From the NCBI GenBank assembly GCA_963802275.1, contig CAWDIB010000006.1, positions 186,001 through 250,000 of the forward strand: 64,000 nt of DNA, written 5' to 3'. Each line of letters starts with the position of its first letter. Positions within the stretch are counted from its first letter, which is position 1. The DNA is from CAZMZW01 sp963802275. Lineage in GTDB: Bacteria; Chloroflexota; Anaerolineae; Anaerolineales; Anaerolineaceae. A model generated the notes under the pieces. The model made no database searches and had not been told where the DNA came from. It saw nothing but the letters and a program-made list of their open reading frames with translations. Below are positions 46,622-53,865 of the stretch, in pieces. Made by a program: the position numbers and the translations under genes.

Positions 46622-46853
46622 ATAAACGCCGTTGAAACCGATCTTTGGTCTCAAACCCGTTTACCAGGAATGAGGCACTAAAAGACAGGGATTTAAATAT
46701 ATAAAACTTCGCTTGATGAAAAACCAACCACTTGCCATGGACATAAGATTGTATCGACCTCTTGATGGAGTCTGGCGTCATAAGGAATAACTATGAAAGA
46801 ATTCGATTTGACCTTTTGTCTGAGCATTTAGGTGAAATCCAAACAAGGTTTGC
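46622..46853. other. A+T-rich spacer without a recognisable gene
   Basis: Between the T-box promoter and the zinc-ribbon gene I see no convincing coding region, terminator or RNA. A 64-codon open frame on the minus strand (46587-46781) overlaps the T-box promoter, has no ribosome site and resembles nothing known. Confidence 0.5.
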
Positions 46854-47075
46854 TTATTTGTGTATCACCTTAGCCCACCCTGGTTGATGGCATTGCGGGC
46901 ACTTGATGTACCGATAAAATATTATGTGGGGTCCCAGGTAGACTAAATGACTCGATGGCTGGAACTCAGCGTGGCAATGGGGGCACTTATAACTGTAGTT
47001 TTTCCTTTGCCAAAAGAATAAACGGAAGATTAACCAGGCCATTATGACCAGGAAAATTAAATAATACCCTTTCAT
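46854..47075 (-). CDS. small membrane zinc-ribbon protein
   Basis: The 73-residue protein has an N-terminal membrane helix (about 4-22) followed by two CxxC pairs, CPHC at about 31-34 and CPQC at about 59-62, forming a zinc-ribbon-like domain on one side of the membrane. Coding is supported by AGGAG nine bases before the ATG and by the metal-binding Cys spacing. It belongs to no named family I recognise. Function unknown. Confidence 0.7.
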   Translation of the reverse strand: MKGYYLIFLVIMAWLIFRLFFWQRKNYSYKCPHCHAEFQPSSHLVYLGPHIIFYRYIKCPQCHQPGWAKVIHK

Positions 47076-47236
47076 CTATATTTCTCCTTTATATACTAAA
47101 ATCCCGTAATTTAAAAGTGATATCATCCAAATAACCAAAGGGTTGATTGACTATCAATCCACTCGTTGCTTCAACGTCCAAAGACCCAGAAAGGATAATT
47201 CCATTGTTTGATCTCCAATTTTTCATTTGCCTTGAT

Positions 47237-47833
47237 CTATCCTTCTACCTCGATGCGCTCCACTTGGATCTGTGAGCCATTGTAATCAGGCACATTGCTT
47301 AGTAAAGTTCCATAAAGATGGACGATCATGCCGCTGTCGCGGAGGGCTTTGATCTGCGATTGTACAACCGGGTCCATCGAATCAATACCAAAGTAGATTA
47401 TTTGCGCCAAATCCCGCCGCTCGAAGTAGTCATCATACTGTGCGCCGGGTGGTGTGCTCTTGATGGTCCCCCACCAGTCGGTAATCTCTTCTGCTGTACC
47501 TGGCGGCATGTAACCACCACTTGCATTTGCGGTTGCCCCAACGGTTATAGCAGGTGTTGGGCTTTTTTGTGCTACAGGTCCGCACTCTCCTCGGAAATAT
47601 GCCCATTCGTCACAGATACTGCCATCCGGAATAATACATATACCGTTTTGGCTACCATCAGCTGCCGTACGAATTTCGAGTTTGTTCCCTTGTTGCTCGC
47701 AATAGACCGAGGCAGGATTTGGCATACCCGCCTGAGGCAGGTCCGTTGTAGAAGGCTTAGTTGCCTGGACCTGGGGTGCTGCGCAGGCTGCCAGCGCCAC
47801 CAATAAGATTGTTAATGAAAAGATCCTTTTCAT
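47237..47833 (-). CDS. DUF333-domain lipoprotein
   Basis: The 198-residue protein has a signal peptide with lipobox LAAC and then a DUF333 domain (NPASVYCEQQGNKLEIR… and GSICDEWAYFRGEC) with conserved cysteines. A Thr/Pro linker and a C-terminal domain of about 90 residues that I do not recognise follow. The tail contains MIVHLYGTLLSNVPDYNGSQ, which may be an OB-like fold. I chose ATG 47833 because AAGAAGGA precedes it and the signal peptide begins there. DUF333 proteins are surface lipoproteins of unknown role. Confidence 0.78.
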   Translation of the reverse strand: MKRIFSLTILLVALAACAAPQVQATKPSTTDLPQAGMPNPASVYCEQQGNKLEIRTAADGSQNGICIIPDGSICDEWAYFRGECGPVAQKSPTPAITVGATANASGGYMPPGTAEEITDWWGTIKSTPPGAQYDDYFERRDLAQIIYFGIDSMDPVVQSQIKALRDSGMIVHLYGTLLSNVPDYNGSQIQVERIEVEG

Positions 47834-47877
47834 TTTTTTCCTTCTTTCTGTTGTAAAAATTTTGTTCAACCAATCCT

Positions 47878-48069
47878 TCAGAGGAAAGACGTTAGTACCT
47901 GCTGATTAGTTTCAGGAATTTCATTCTCGATTACCTTCCTCGCCAGTATTTCTTGCCTGAGTGCACCTAAACGCGGGTATGCAGAGAGCAGCGGAGCCGC
48001 TACCGGAGCCTGTCTTAGACACGCCACTTCTCTGACATTGTAGACAACATCAACCACAGTTAGATTTGC
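47878..48069 (-). other. open in-frame stretch after the hydrolase stop; possible gene remnant
   Basis: Directly after the TGA of the alpha/beta hydrolase, the same frame stays open for 63 codons to TGA at 47878-47880. It encodes a plausible helical sequence containing AYPRLGALRQEILARKVIEN. There is no start codon with a ribosome site. It may be the tail of a decayed gene (possibly a transposase) or the hydrolase's former C-terminus. I could not identify a family. Confidence 0.35.
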
Positions 48070-49221
48070 TCATTTATCGGCAAGATTTGCGTTTCCATTT
48101 AGTACATCATTGACCATTATCTCAATAAAGTTTTTCGGTTCTTCAAACATCGGGCTGTGAGCAGAGTTTTCAAATGTATAGAAACTTTTTTTTGGAGCAT
48201 TGAATTTCATAAAATAGTTCTTTTGCAGATCATAGTTGACTGTATAATCGTAACGGCCAGCCAGGATAAAAACAGGAATTTCAAGCTCTGTAACTTTTAT
48301 GGTCAAATCCGTGGCTGTTATCTCATCCCAAATGGGACTAACACCTGATTGAGATTTGCCACGCCATAAATTTACCTTCTCAATTAAAGTGTACTCTCGG
48401 AATGTAAGTGAAGGCAAAAAGATGCCACTGATTACCGATTTCATGTCATGAGTTGTACCAATTCCAAGACTGTGCATTACTCCGTCACGCAAAGCAAGAT
48501 AAGCTTCCGGTATGCCGCCTGTCATCGTTACGGGTGCTGCTTTAAGTTTTCGCACCATTTCTAAGTTTCCGTTCTTTTGGAATTGCTGTAGCATATACTT
48601 GTACGCCAAACTCTCAGATTTGAGTTGATGCGACATCTGGGCCACGCCAATGTAGGCGTAGTACAACTCCGGAGCCTGTGCAGCCGCCTGGATGCCAATA
48701 AAAGTTCCCCCCGAATGTCCCATGAGGTATATCTTTTCTTTATCGAAGCGGTTACGCAAGTAATTCGAAACCTCTAGCGTGTCAGAAATTAATTGTTCCG
48801 AAGTTATGGTCTCTGTAGGAACGCCGGGACTATAAGAGAGTCCTGAACCACGCTGTTCCCACCAAACAACGGTGAAATAATCTTCAAGACCTGTGGGGTA
48901 TTTCTGTGTAAGAAAGTAATCAGGCATACCCCCATGAACGTAAAGCAGCACTGGATTTGCTGCATCTTTGCTCTTGATTATCATTCCTTGCTGAACCCCG
49001 TTTATATTGACAAAGATTTTCTCTGAAATACTGCCTGCTAGCAGTCTTCCGTTTTCATCTATAAAAGGTAGGGGTTTTCCGGAACTGCATGCCAGCAGCA
49101 CGCCTACAAGAATAATTACACAAACAAGTAAAACAAGAGGTATAGTCACCATAATACTTATAACCTTTCGCTCAAGTGATTTATTTGGAAGTGGAAGCTG
49201 TTTATTTTTTTTACATCTCAT
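48070..49221 (-). CDS. membrane-anchored alpha/beta hydrolase (S33-like)
   Basis: The 383-residue protein has one N-terminal membrane helix (about 20-45), then an alpha/beta hydrolase domain. This has an oxyanion motif VLLYVHGGMP, nucleophile Ser170 in LMGHSGGT, acid Asp in LAGRYDYTV and His in NSAHSPMFEEP. WWEQRGSGLS after the oxyanion strand recalls the proline iminopeptidase group. A catalytic triad is therefore complete. It probably acts outside the membrane on an unknown ester or peptide. It lies 105 bases after the first CPBP protease gene. Confidence 0.83.
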   Translation of the reverse strand: MRCKKNKQLPLPNKSLERKVISIMVTIPLVLLVCVIILVGVLLACSSGKPLPFIDENGRLLAGSISEKIFVNINGVQQGMIIKSKDAANPVLLYVHGGMPDYFLTQKYPTGLEDYFTVVWWEQRGSGLSYSPGVPTETITSEQLISDTLEVSNYLRNRFDKEKIYLMGHSGGTFIGIQAAAQAPELYYAYIGVAQMSHQLKSESLAYKYMLQQFQKNGNLEMVRKLKAAPVTMTGGIPEAYLALRDGVMHSLGIGTTHDMKSVISGIFLPSLTFREYTLIEKVNLWRGKSQSGVSPIWDEITATDLTIKVTELEIPVFILAGRYDYTVNYDLQKNYFMKFNAPKKSFYTFENSAHSPMFEEPKNFIEIMVNDVLNGNANLADK

Positions 49222-49326
49222 TTTTACTCCTCATTAATAGCCAACCAGCAAATGTCTGGTAGTGTCAATGGATGAAGCAGGCTTTAGGTGTGGCAAATCA
49301 GTTACCCAGGTTTTAGCCGCTGTCGT

Positions 49327-50172
49327 TTAATTATTGGTCTGATCTAGCATTTTCTGTGGTCGGCTCAATGTTTGGGGTTTCCAGATCAAGACTAGGATGA
49401 CGGCCAAGATCACATTGGGTAAAAATACCAGCCGGTTATAGAGAGGAGATCGAGTTACCCCGGAAGATAACACTTGGGCAGCGTATGTATATAACCAGTG
49501 AAGCAGAATTGCAGACCATAGATTGTGTTTGGTGCTGTTGTAAATCCATGTGTATAAAATCGAACTGGCCATCAAGCCAATTAGGAAGCCAAAGAACGGG
49601 ATTTCCAATTCATGCTGAGAAGTGCCCAGCATCATAAACAACGGTAGATGCCATAATCCCCAAATCAAACCGACAATCAAGGAGGAAGCCAATGCATTCC
49701 ACTGCGTCTGAAGTCTTCCCAATGCATATCCGCGCCAACCGATTTCTTCTGACAACGGACCAATAATCAACAGCGGCAGAAAACTGCCCAATTGTGCCAG
49801 AAAAAGTTGTCCATTGAAAGTATTGCCAAGAAGTTGGTTAATGGTTAGCTGCCCAGCGGTTCCAGCTATAACGATCAGGAACGTAAGGACGTACCATCGC
49901 CAGCCAAGTTTGAATTGAATGATCCGCCGACATAATAATCGTAATCCAGATACCCCTTCCTTTTTCCAGGTTAGAAAAATTCCTAAAAGGGAAGGTACAA
50001 ATCCACCAACAATATATAACGCGATAGCCCACGCGGGTCCTTTAACATCGCTCACATAACTTATGACTGGAATCTTAAAAAGAGCCAGAGGACCCCAGAA
50101 AACGAACCAGGATAAGGCAAGGGTTAATCCTAAAAAGCCATAAGCTTTACTTGCTTTTTTTGAATTTTTCAT
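49327..50172 (-). CDS. CPBP-family intramembrane glutamic protease
   Basis: The 281-residue protein has about seven or eight membrane helices and the CPBP (Abi/CAAX) motifs: SEEIGWRGYAL (Glu142, Glu143, Arg147), WGLWHLPLF (His175) and a third-motif His in AILLHWLYT. Members cleave peptides inside the membrane and include bacteriocin-immunity and CAAX-processing enzymes. A second CPBP gene lies 104 bases upstream. Substrate unknown. Confidence 0.87.
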   Translation of the reverse strand: MKNSKKASKAYGFLGLTLALSWFVFWGPLALFKIPVISYVSDVKGPAWAIALYIVGGFVPSLLGIFLTWKKEGVSGLRLLCRRIIQFKLGWRWYVLTFLIVIAGTAGQLTINQLLGNTFNGQLFLAQLGSFLPLLIIGPLSEEIGWRGYALGRLQTQWNALASSLIVGLIWGLWHLPLFMMLGTSQHELEIPFFGFLIGLMASSILYTWIYNSTKHNLWSAILLHWLYTYAAQVLSSGVTRSPLYNRLVFLPNVILAVILVLIWKPQTLSRPQKMLDQTNN

Positions 50173-50276
50173 TTTATTCCCATAAGGATGGATCTAATGT
50201 GCATGACCGAATCGATCAATTTTTACCTTGACAAGAAATGCTTATGAATAAACCTGAGTAATTATGGTTTCTCAAA

Positions 50277-50999
50277 TCACATCATTGTTGAGATATAAAT
50301 AATCCCGGTTACAAAATCTATCGCATTACATAGCATGTGAACAATCATGCCAACGTAGATATTCTTCTTTGTTGTCCCAAAGATTATCGGCAAAAACCCA
50401 ATGGTTCGTGCGATAATCATCCAGGGTGTAAAGACGTGCACAGTCGCAAACAGAAAGCTATGAAACAATATAGCGAATCCCCCTTTCATTCTGGGCAATA
50501 GATATCCCCGAAAATATAATTCTTCAACTAATGGGGCTAAAAATACATTAGATATTAAGGACATCGAATAGGTGACGATTAATATAGATTTGGAATAAGT
50601 ACCATCCAATCCGGAATTTAAGTCCGGCATCCAGAAAAATAGATTCTTTTGCAGAAAGGAATCAACGGGTTTAAAAAGTGTCATCAAAGCGCCAACAATC
50701 ACAAAAATAATGGTTACCCATACGAAATATTGCCACCACGGGATTGATTTTTGATAGCTGATGATGCCCTGTAATGTAAAATGTCCTGTCTTTTTCTTCC
50801 CCTGAACTAACAGGAACCCGAGTTCGACAGGAACAAGAACAAAGGCGATTGCCAGATAAAGAGCAAAAATTGAGGGATACCCCATTCTGGCAACTGGCTG
50901 AAGTGCAAGGAGGTAAAAAGTGCCGATCGGGATCCCGGGGAGTAAATGCAAAATGACCGATTGTGCCGTTGAATGTTTCTCGATTTGATCTTGATTCAT
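50277..50999 (-). CDS. CPBP-family intramembrane glutamic protease (second copy)
   Basis: The 240-residue protein has seven or so membrane helices and the CPBP core APLVEELYFRGYLLPR (Glu159, Glu160, Arg164), FATVHVFTP with the second-motif His, and VHMLCNA with the third. It is not a close copy of the neighbouring CPBP protein. The ATG overlaps the oxidoreductase stop as ATGA, so the two are translationally coupled. That ties this protease to the oxidoreductase of cassette A. Confidence 0.85.
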   Translation of the reverse strand: MNQDQIEKHSTAQSVILHLLPGIPIGTFYLLALQPVARMGYPSIFALYLAIAFVLVPVELGFLLVQGKKKTGHFTLQGIISYQKSIPWWQYFVWVTIIFVIVGALMTLFKPVDSFLQKNLFFWMPDLNSGLDGTYSKSILIVTYSMSLISNVFLAPLVEELYFRGYLLPRMKGGFAILFHSFLFATVHVFTPWMIIARTIGFLPIIFGTTKKNIYVGMIVHMLCNAIDFVTGIIYISTMM

Positions 51000-51940
51000 G
51001 AGATTTCTCCTTGTTTCTTGTAAATAATTCCTACTGTGATAATGACGTTACCTTTTTTGTGTCCATTTTCAACATATCGATGTGCTTCAGCAACCTGTTC
51101 AAGTGGATAGCATTTATCGATTACCGGTTTGATCTTCCCATCCTCAACAAGTTCTTTTAGAGTGATAAGATCTTCTTTACGATCCTCTCGGTTCATTCCT
51201 ACATTCAGATAAATCCCGTTTGGGGTCAGCACGTTTTTACATTTTGATTTCGCAATCTTGTCAACGGCATCAAAGATGACATCATAGCGCGTCATGCTTT
51301 CGGTGAAATCCTCTTTCGTGTAATCAATGACTTTATCTGCCCCCAATGACTTTACCAAATCGAAATTCTTACCACTGCATACTCCGGTTACTTTCGCTCC
51401 AAATTGTTTGGCAATCTGGATAGCGTAGGTGCCTACCGACCCGGAAGCGCCATTGATAAGAACCTTGGTTCCATTCCGGATATTTCCTCTTCTTAGTAAA
51501 TTCAATGCGGCCAACCCCCCGGTAGGAACAGCGGCAGCTTCCTCATAAGATAAATTGGTTGGTTTCATGGCCACCAATCCTTTGTTCATATTTCCTTCTT
51601 CAGGCAGGCAAATGTACTCAGCATAAGCGCCAAACCGTAAGCCGCTAAAACCAAAGACCTGATCACCTTTCTTGAAACGGGTTACATTCTTACCTACAGT
51701 TTCAACTTCTCCGGCAAATTCGAACCCTAATACGGTGACATTCCTTGGTCTGAAGAGACCATTGTAGATTCTGGCTGCAAAAGGGTCAGCTTTTCGCATA
51801 CGCCAATCCCCAGCTGTCACTGTCGTGGCGTGAACTTTTACCAGGATCTCGTTATCCCTGGGTGTTGGTTTTTCCACCTCTTTGGGGTGAAGCACCTCCG
51901 GTGGTCCATATTTTTCATATACAATCGCGTTCATTTTCAT
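50996..51940 (-). CDS. MDR-type NAD(P)H quinone oxidoreductase, cassette A
   Basis: The 314-residue protein belongs to the zinc-free quinone-oxidoreductase branch of the medium-chain dehydrogenases. It has a GroES-like N-terminal domain (IVYEKYGPPEVLHPKEV) and a Rossmann domain with INGASGSVGTYAIQIAKQFG and VIDYTKEDF. Zinc ligands of alcohol dehydrogenases are absent. It should reduce quinones or enones with NADPH. It resembles the cassette B enzyme at 56646-57629 throughout, including the ending pattern GKIKPVID…YPL. An ATG two codons inside (51934) is an alternative start. Confidence 0.88.
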   Translation of the reverse strand: MKMNAIVYEKYGPPEVLHPKEVEKPTPRDNEILVKVHATTVTAGDWRMRKADPFAARIYNGLFRPRNVTVLGFEFAGEVETVGKNVTRFKKGDQVFGFSGLRFGAYAEYICLPEEGNMNKGLVAMKPTNLSYEEAAAVPTGGLAALNLLRRGNIRNGTKVLINGASGSVGTYAIQIAKQFGAKVTGVCSGKNFDLVKSLGADKVIDYTKEDFTESMTRYDVIFDAVDKIAKSKCKNVLTPNGIYLNVGMNREDRKEDLITLKELVEDGKIKPVIDKCYPLEQVAEAHRYVENGHKKGNVIITVGIIYKKQGEIS

Positions 51941-51974
51941 TTCTGATCACTTTTAGAGTTGAACCTAATTTGTT

Positions 51975-52439
51975 TCAAGAGTTATTCAGAGAACTTTGAA
52001 TGTGCGTGCGGGAGAGGTTGATTTCTCTGTTGGCTCTGAGGGAGAACATGATTGTCAGTAGGGAGAATAGACACATCAACAAAGTGGCCCACCAGTTGAC
52101 CAAAGGGTCATGCAACCCCGAATCTACAATTTGACTTAAAGTAAGCAGTGTGAAAATAGACTGTAATAATATGAAAATGGCATCCAGACCTATTAAGCCA
52201 AAGAGTCCATATTTTTTGCCATTTATGAACAGGGTTGCGAAGAGGCCAATCAAGCCGTATATAAACAGGACTGTCAAGGCACTATCAACATCGTTAAAGC
52301 GGTATTGATCCATTCCTACTAGATACCCTCCAAAGAGTAACCGGAAGAGCAGCGTCACGATTAAAGCCTTACCGCTCCTTGTGAGTTCAACCATTCTTGC
52401 GATCTTTTGGGGCGAACTAATACTTTCTTTGTAGGTCAT
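51975..52439 (-). CDS. small four-helix membrane protein, cassette A
   Basis: The 154-residue protein has about four membrane helices (segments near 23-41, 52-70, 77-99 and 108-130) and short charged ends. I chose ATG 52439 because AGGAGAA precedes it; the longer frame adds 31 residues without family character. It resembles no family I know. Its size and place match the small membrane proteins of cassette B, though sequence similarity by eye is weak. Confidence 0.68.
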   Translation of the reverse strand: MTYKESISSPQKIARMVELTRSGKALIVTLLFRLLFGGYLVGMDQYRFNDVDSALTVLFIYGLIGLFATLFINGKKYGLFGLIGLDAIFILLQSIFTLLTLSQIVDSGLHDPLVNWWATLLMCLFSLLTIMFSLRANREINLSRTHIQSSLNNS

Positions 52440-52588
52440 TGTTATTCTCCTGGTATTACAAATTATTATTGGTAGTTGACACCACCGTAAAGGTGAAGGA
52501 CTCTCCGCTCTCAGGAGTTGAGAGCCCTTCATTTAGGTAACATTCAGCGGGTGGGGATTTCCCCGGTGATTGAACTGTTACGCTTCAT

Positions 52589-53308
52589 TTATTCTGTTTT
52601 GGCAGACAGGGCGGCAATTGCCTTGGGATTGAATCCCTTCACTATCAACCAGACTGCCATTACAATTTCCTGTGGAGCAATCACCATTTCCAGATAAAAC
52701 CCAATGCCGGGATCCATGTGAAAGAAATTCAACAGGGCAGAAGTCAGAGAGGTGACTACGCCAATGAAGCCCCAAACGGACAACCAACGGGGGATCAGCC
52801 GGGTGCGGTAAAAGGTGAGGTATATACACGTACACCCGATGAGAAAAATGATGGAACTGACCGGGGCTGCGAGGTTTGCGAATTGATACAAGAGATTACC
52901 TATGGTTTGTAAAACCACCGAATCAGAACCCGCAGCAATGTATGTGTTACCAACCATAACAAGTGTCAAAAAAGTGAGGGTAGAAAGGCAATAAAAGACA
53001 CCCTCCAGTGCCCCGCGGAAAAGGATCATCCCCATTGCCAGTTCTTTGCTGGCTTTTCTAATAACCGGGTAGAGGAAAACCGTCATTGCTACCAGCGAAA
53101 TCCCCATCATGAAGGTTAAAAAAGCACCTGCTGTAAGTTGGGACGAATTGGCGGCCACGAGTCCAAGCATATCCTCACCGGCAAGCGGTTTGCCGGAAAT
53201 GATCGAGGTAAGCACTTCGCCACCTATGATTGCGCCCGAAACCCCAAAGACCGTCCCCAGGAAGTAGAGTACACCTGTCATTACTGCATTCATTCTGTAT
53301 GTGTTCAT
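52589..53308 (-). CDS. DUF4386-family membrane protein, cassette A
   Basis: The 239-residue protein has about six membrane helices and DUF4386 hallmarks: TFYRTRLIPRWLSVWGFIG in the second half and PQEIVMAVWLIVKGFNPKA near the end. The family's function is unknown; members are common in Chloroflexota and Bacteroidota. It is the closest cassette A counterpart of the protein at 59988-60695, with the same C-terminal ending pattern SAKT. It starts 61 bases after the 90-residue protein gene. Confidence 0.85.
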   Translation of the reverse strand: MNTYRMNAVMTGVLYFLGTVFGVSGAIIGGEVLTSIISGKPLAGEDMLGLVAANSSQLTAGAFLTFMMGISLVAMTVFLYPVIRKASKELAMGMILFRGALEGVFYCLSTLTFLTLVMVGNTYIAAGSDSVVLQTIGNLLYQFANLAAPVSSIIFLIGCTCIYLTFYRTRLIPRWLSVWGFIGVVTSLTSALLNFFHMDPGIGFYLEMVIAPQEIVMAVWLIVKGFNPKAIAALSAKTE

Positions 53309-53369
53309 TTAAAATCTCCTTTTATAAATTAATTTGATTGGTTAACATGAAAACTAAGATTAATATGAT

Positions 53370-53642
53370 TTACGATTTGACCTCCTTCGTTTTCACCTGG
53401 CCAGGGTCAACGAAATTGACCGAGAGCAACGGCAAGCCTAGATCACGCACTCTCTTGAGCAATCCATGCAACGCAGCCTGGTCAATCACCGGGCAGATTA
53501 AAAGAGTGTTACCGTTGTCTTCAAGAGTGATGGTTACCTCCCCAAGCCAACTCCCCCACCGATTGTTAATGTGTCCCTTGAGGCGAATCTCGTAAAGTCC
53601 AGATTCTCCATGGAATTCAGGGATTGCTTTTTTTTCACTCAT
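53370..53642 (-). CDS. 90-residue conserved soluble protein, cassette A
   Basis: The protein aligns without gaps over all 90 residues to the protein at 60853-61125, and about half the positions are identical by hand count. The best conserved block is PVIDQAALHGLLKRVRDLGL (51-70), preceded by a beta-rich stretch TITLEDNG with conserved Trp residues at 29 and 32. No signal, membrane helix or metal motif is present. ATG 53642 has GAGGC upstream. It follows the regulator gene after a terminator. The role is unknown; a ligand-sensing or regulator-binding part is possible. Confidence 0.78.
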   Translation of the reverse strand: MSEKKAIPEFHGESGLYEIRLKGHINNRWGSWLGEVTITLEDNGNTLLICPVIDQAALHGLLKRVRDLGLPLLSVNFVDPGQVKTKEVKS

Positions 53643-53808
53643 GCTGTGCCTCTTCCAATTTTCTCGATTTGGATGCGTTTCTAAAGTTATGCATCCATTT
53701 TTGGTCTCGGCTAAATGGTATGAGAAAACATGATGAGGCGTCATCATTACATGTGATGAATAAGATAATGATTTATTGGTCGATGAAATAGTCCGGAAAC
53801 AAAAATAA

Positions 53809-53836
53809 CCGGCAGGTGACTATTCACTCCTGCCGG
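53809..53836 (-). terminator. terminator after the cassette A regulator gene
   Basis: CCGGCAGG and CCTGCCGG form an 8-bp stem, and a T-rich run TTATTTTTGTTT follows on the minus strand. It lies 30 bases after the LuxR-type gene and before the 90-residue protein gene, so the regulator is probably transcribed apart from the genes it precedes. Confidence 0.75.
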
Positions 53837-53865
53837 GACCGTGGATTTGTGGAAGAGGGAATTCT

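Noticed and set aside
46587..46781. 64-codon open frame on the minus strand upstream of pheS
   Set aside because: It overlaps the T-box promoter, has no ribosome site and no recognisable composition or family.
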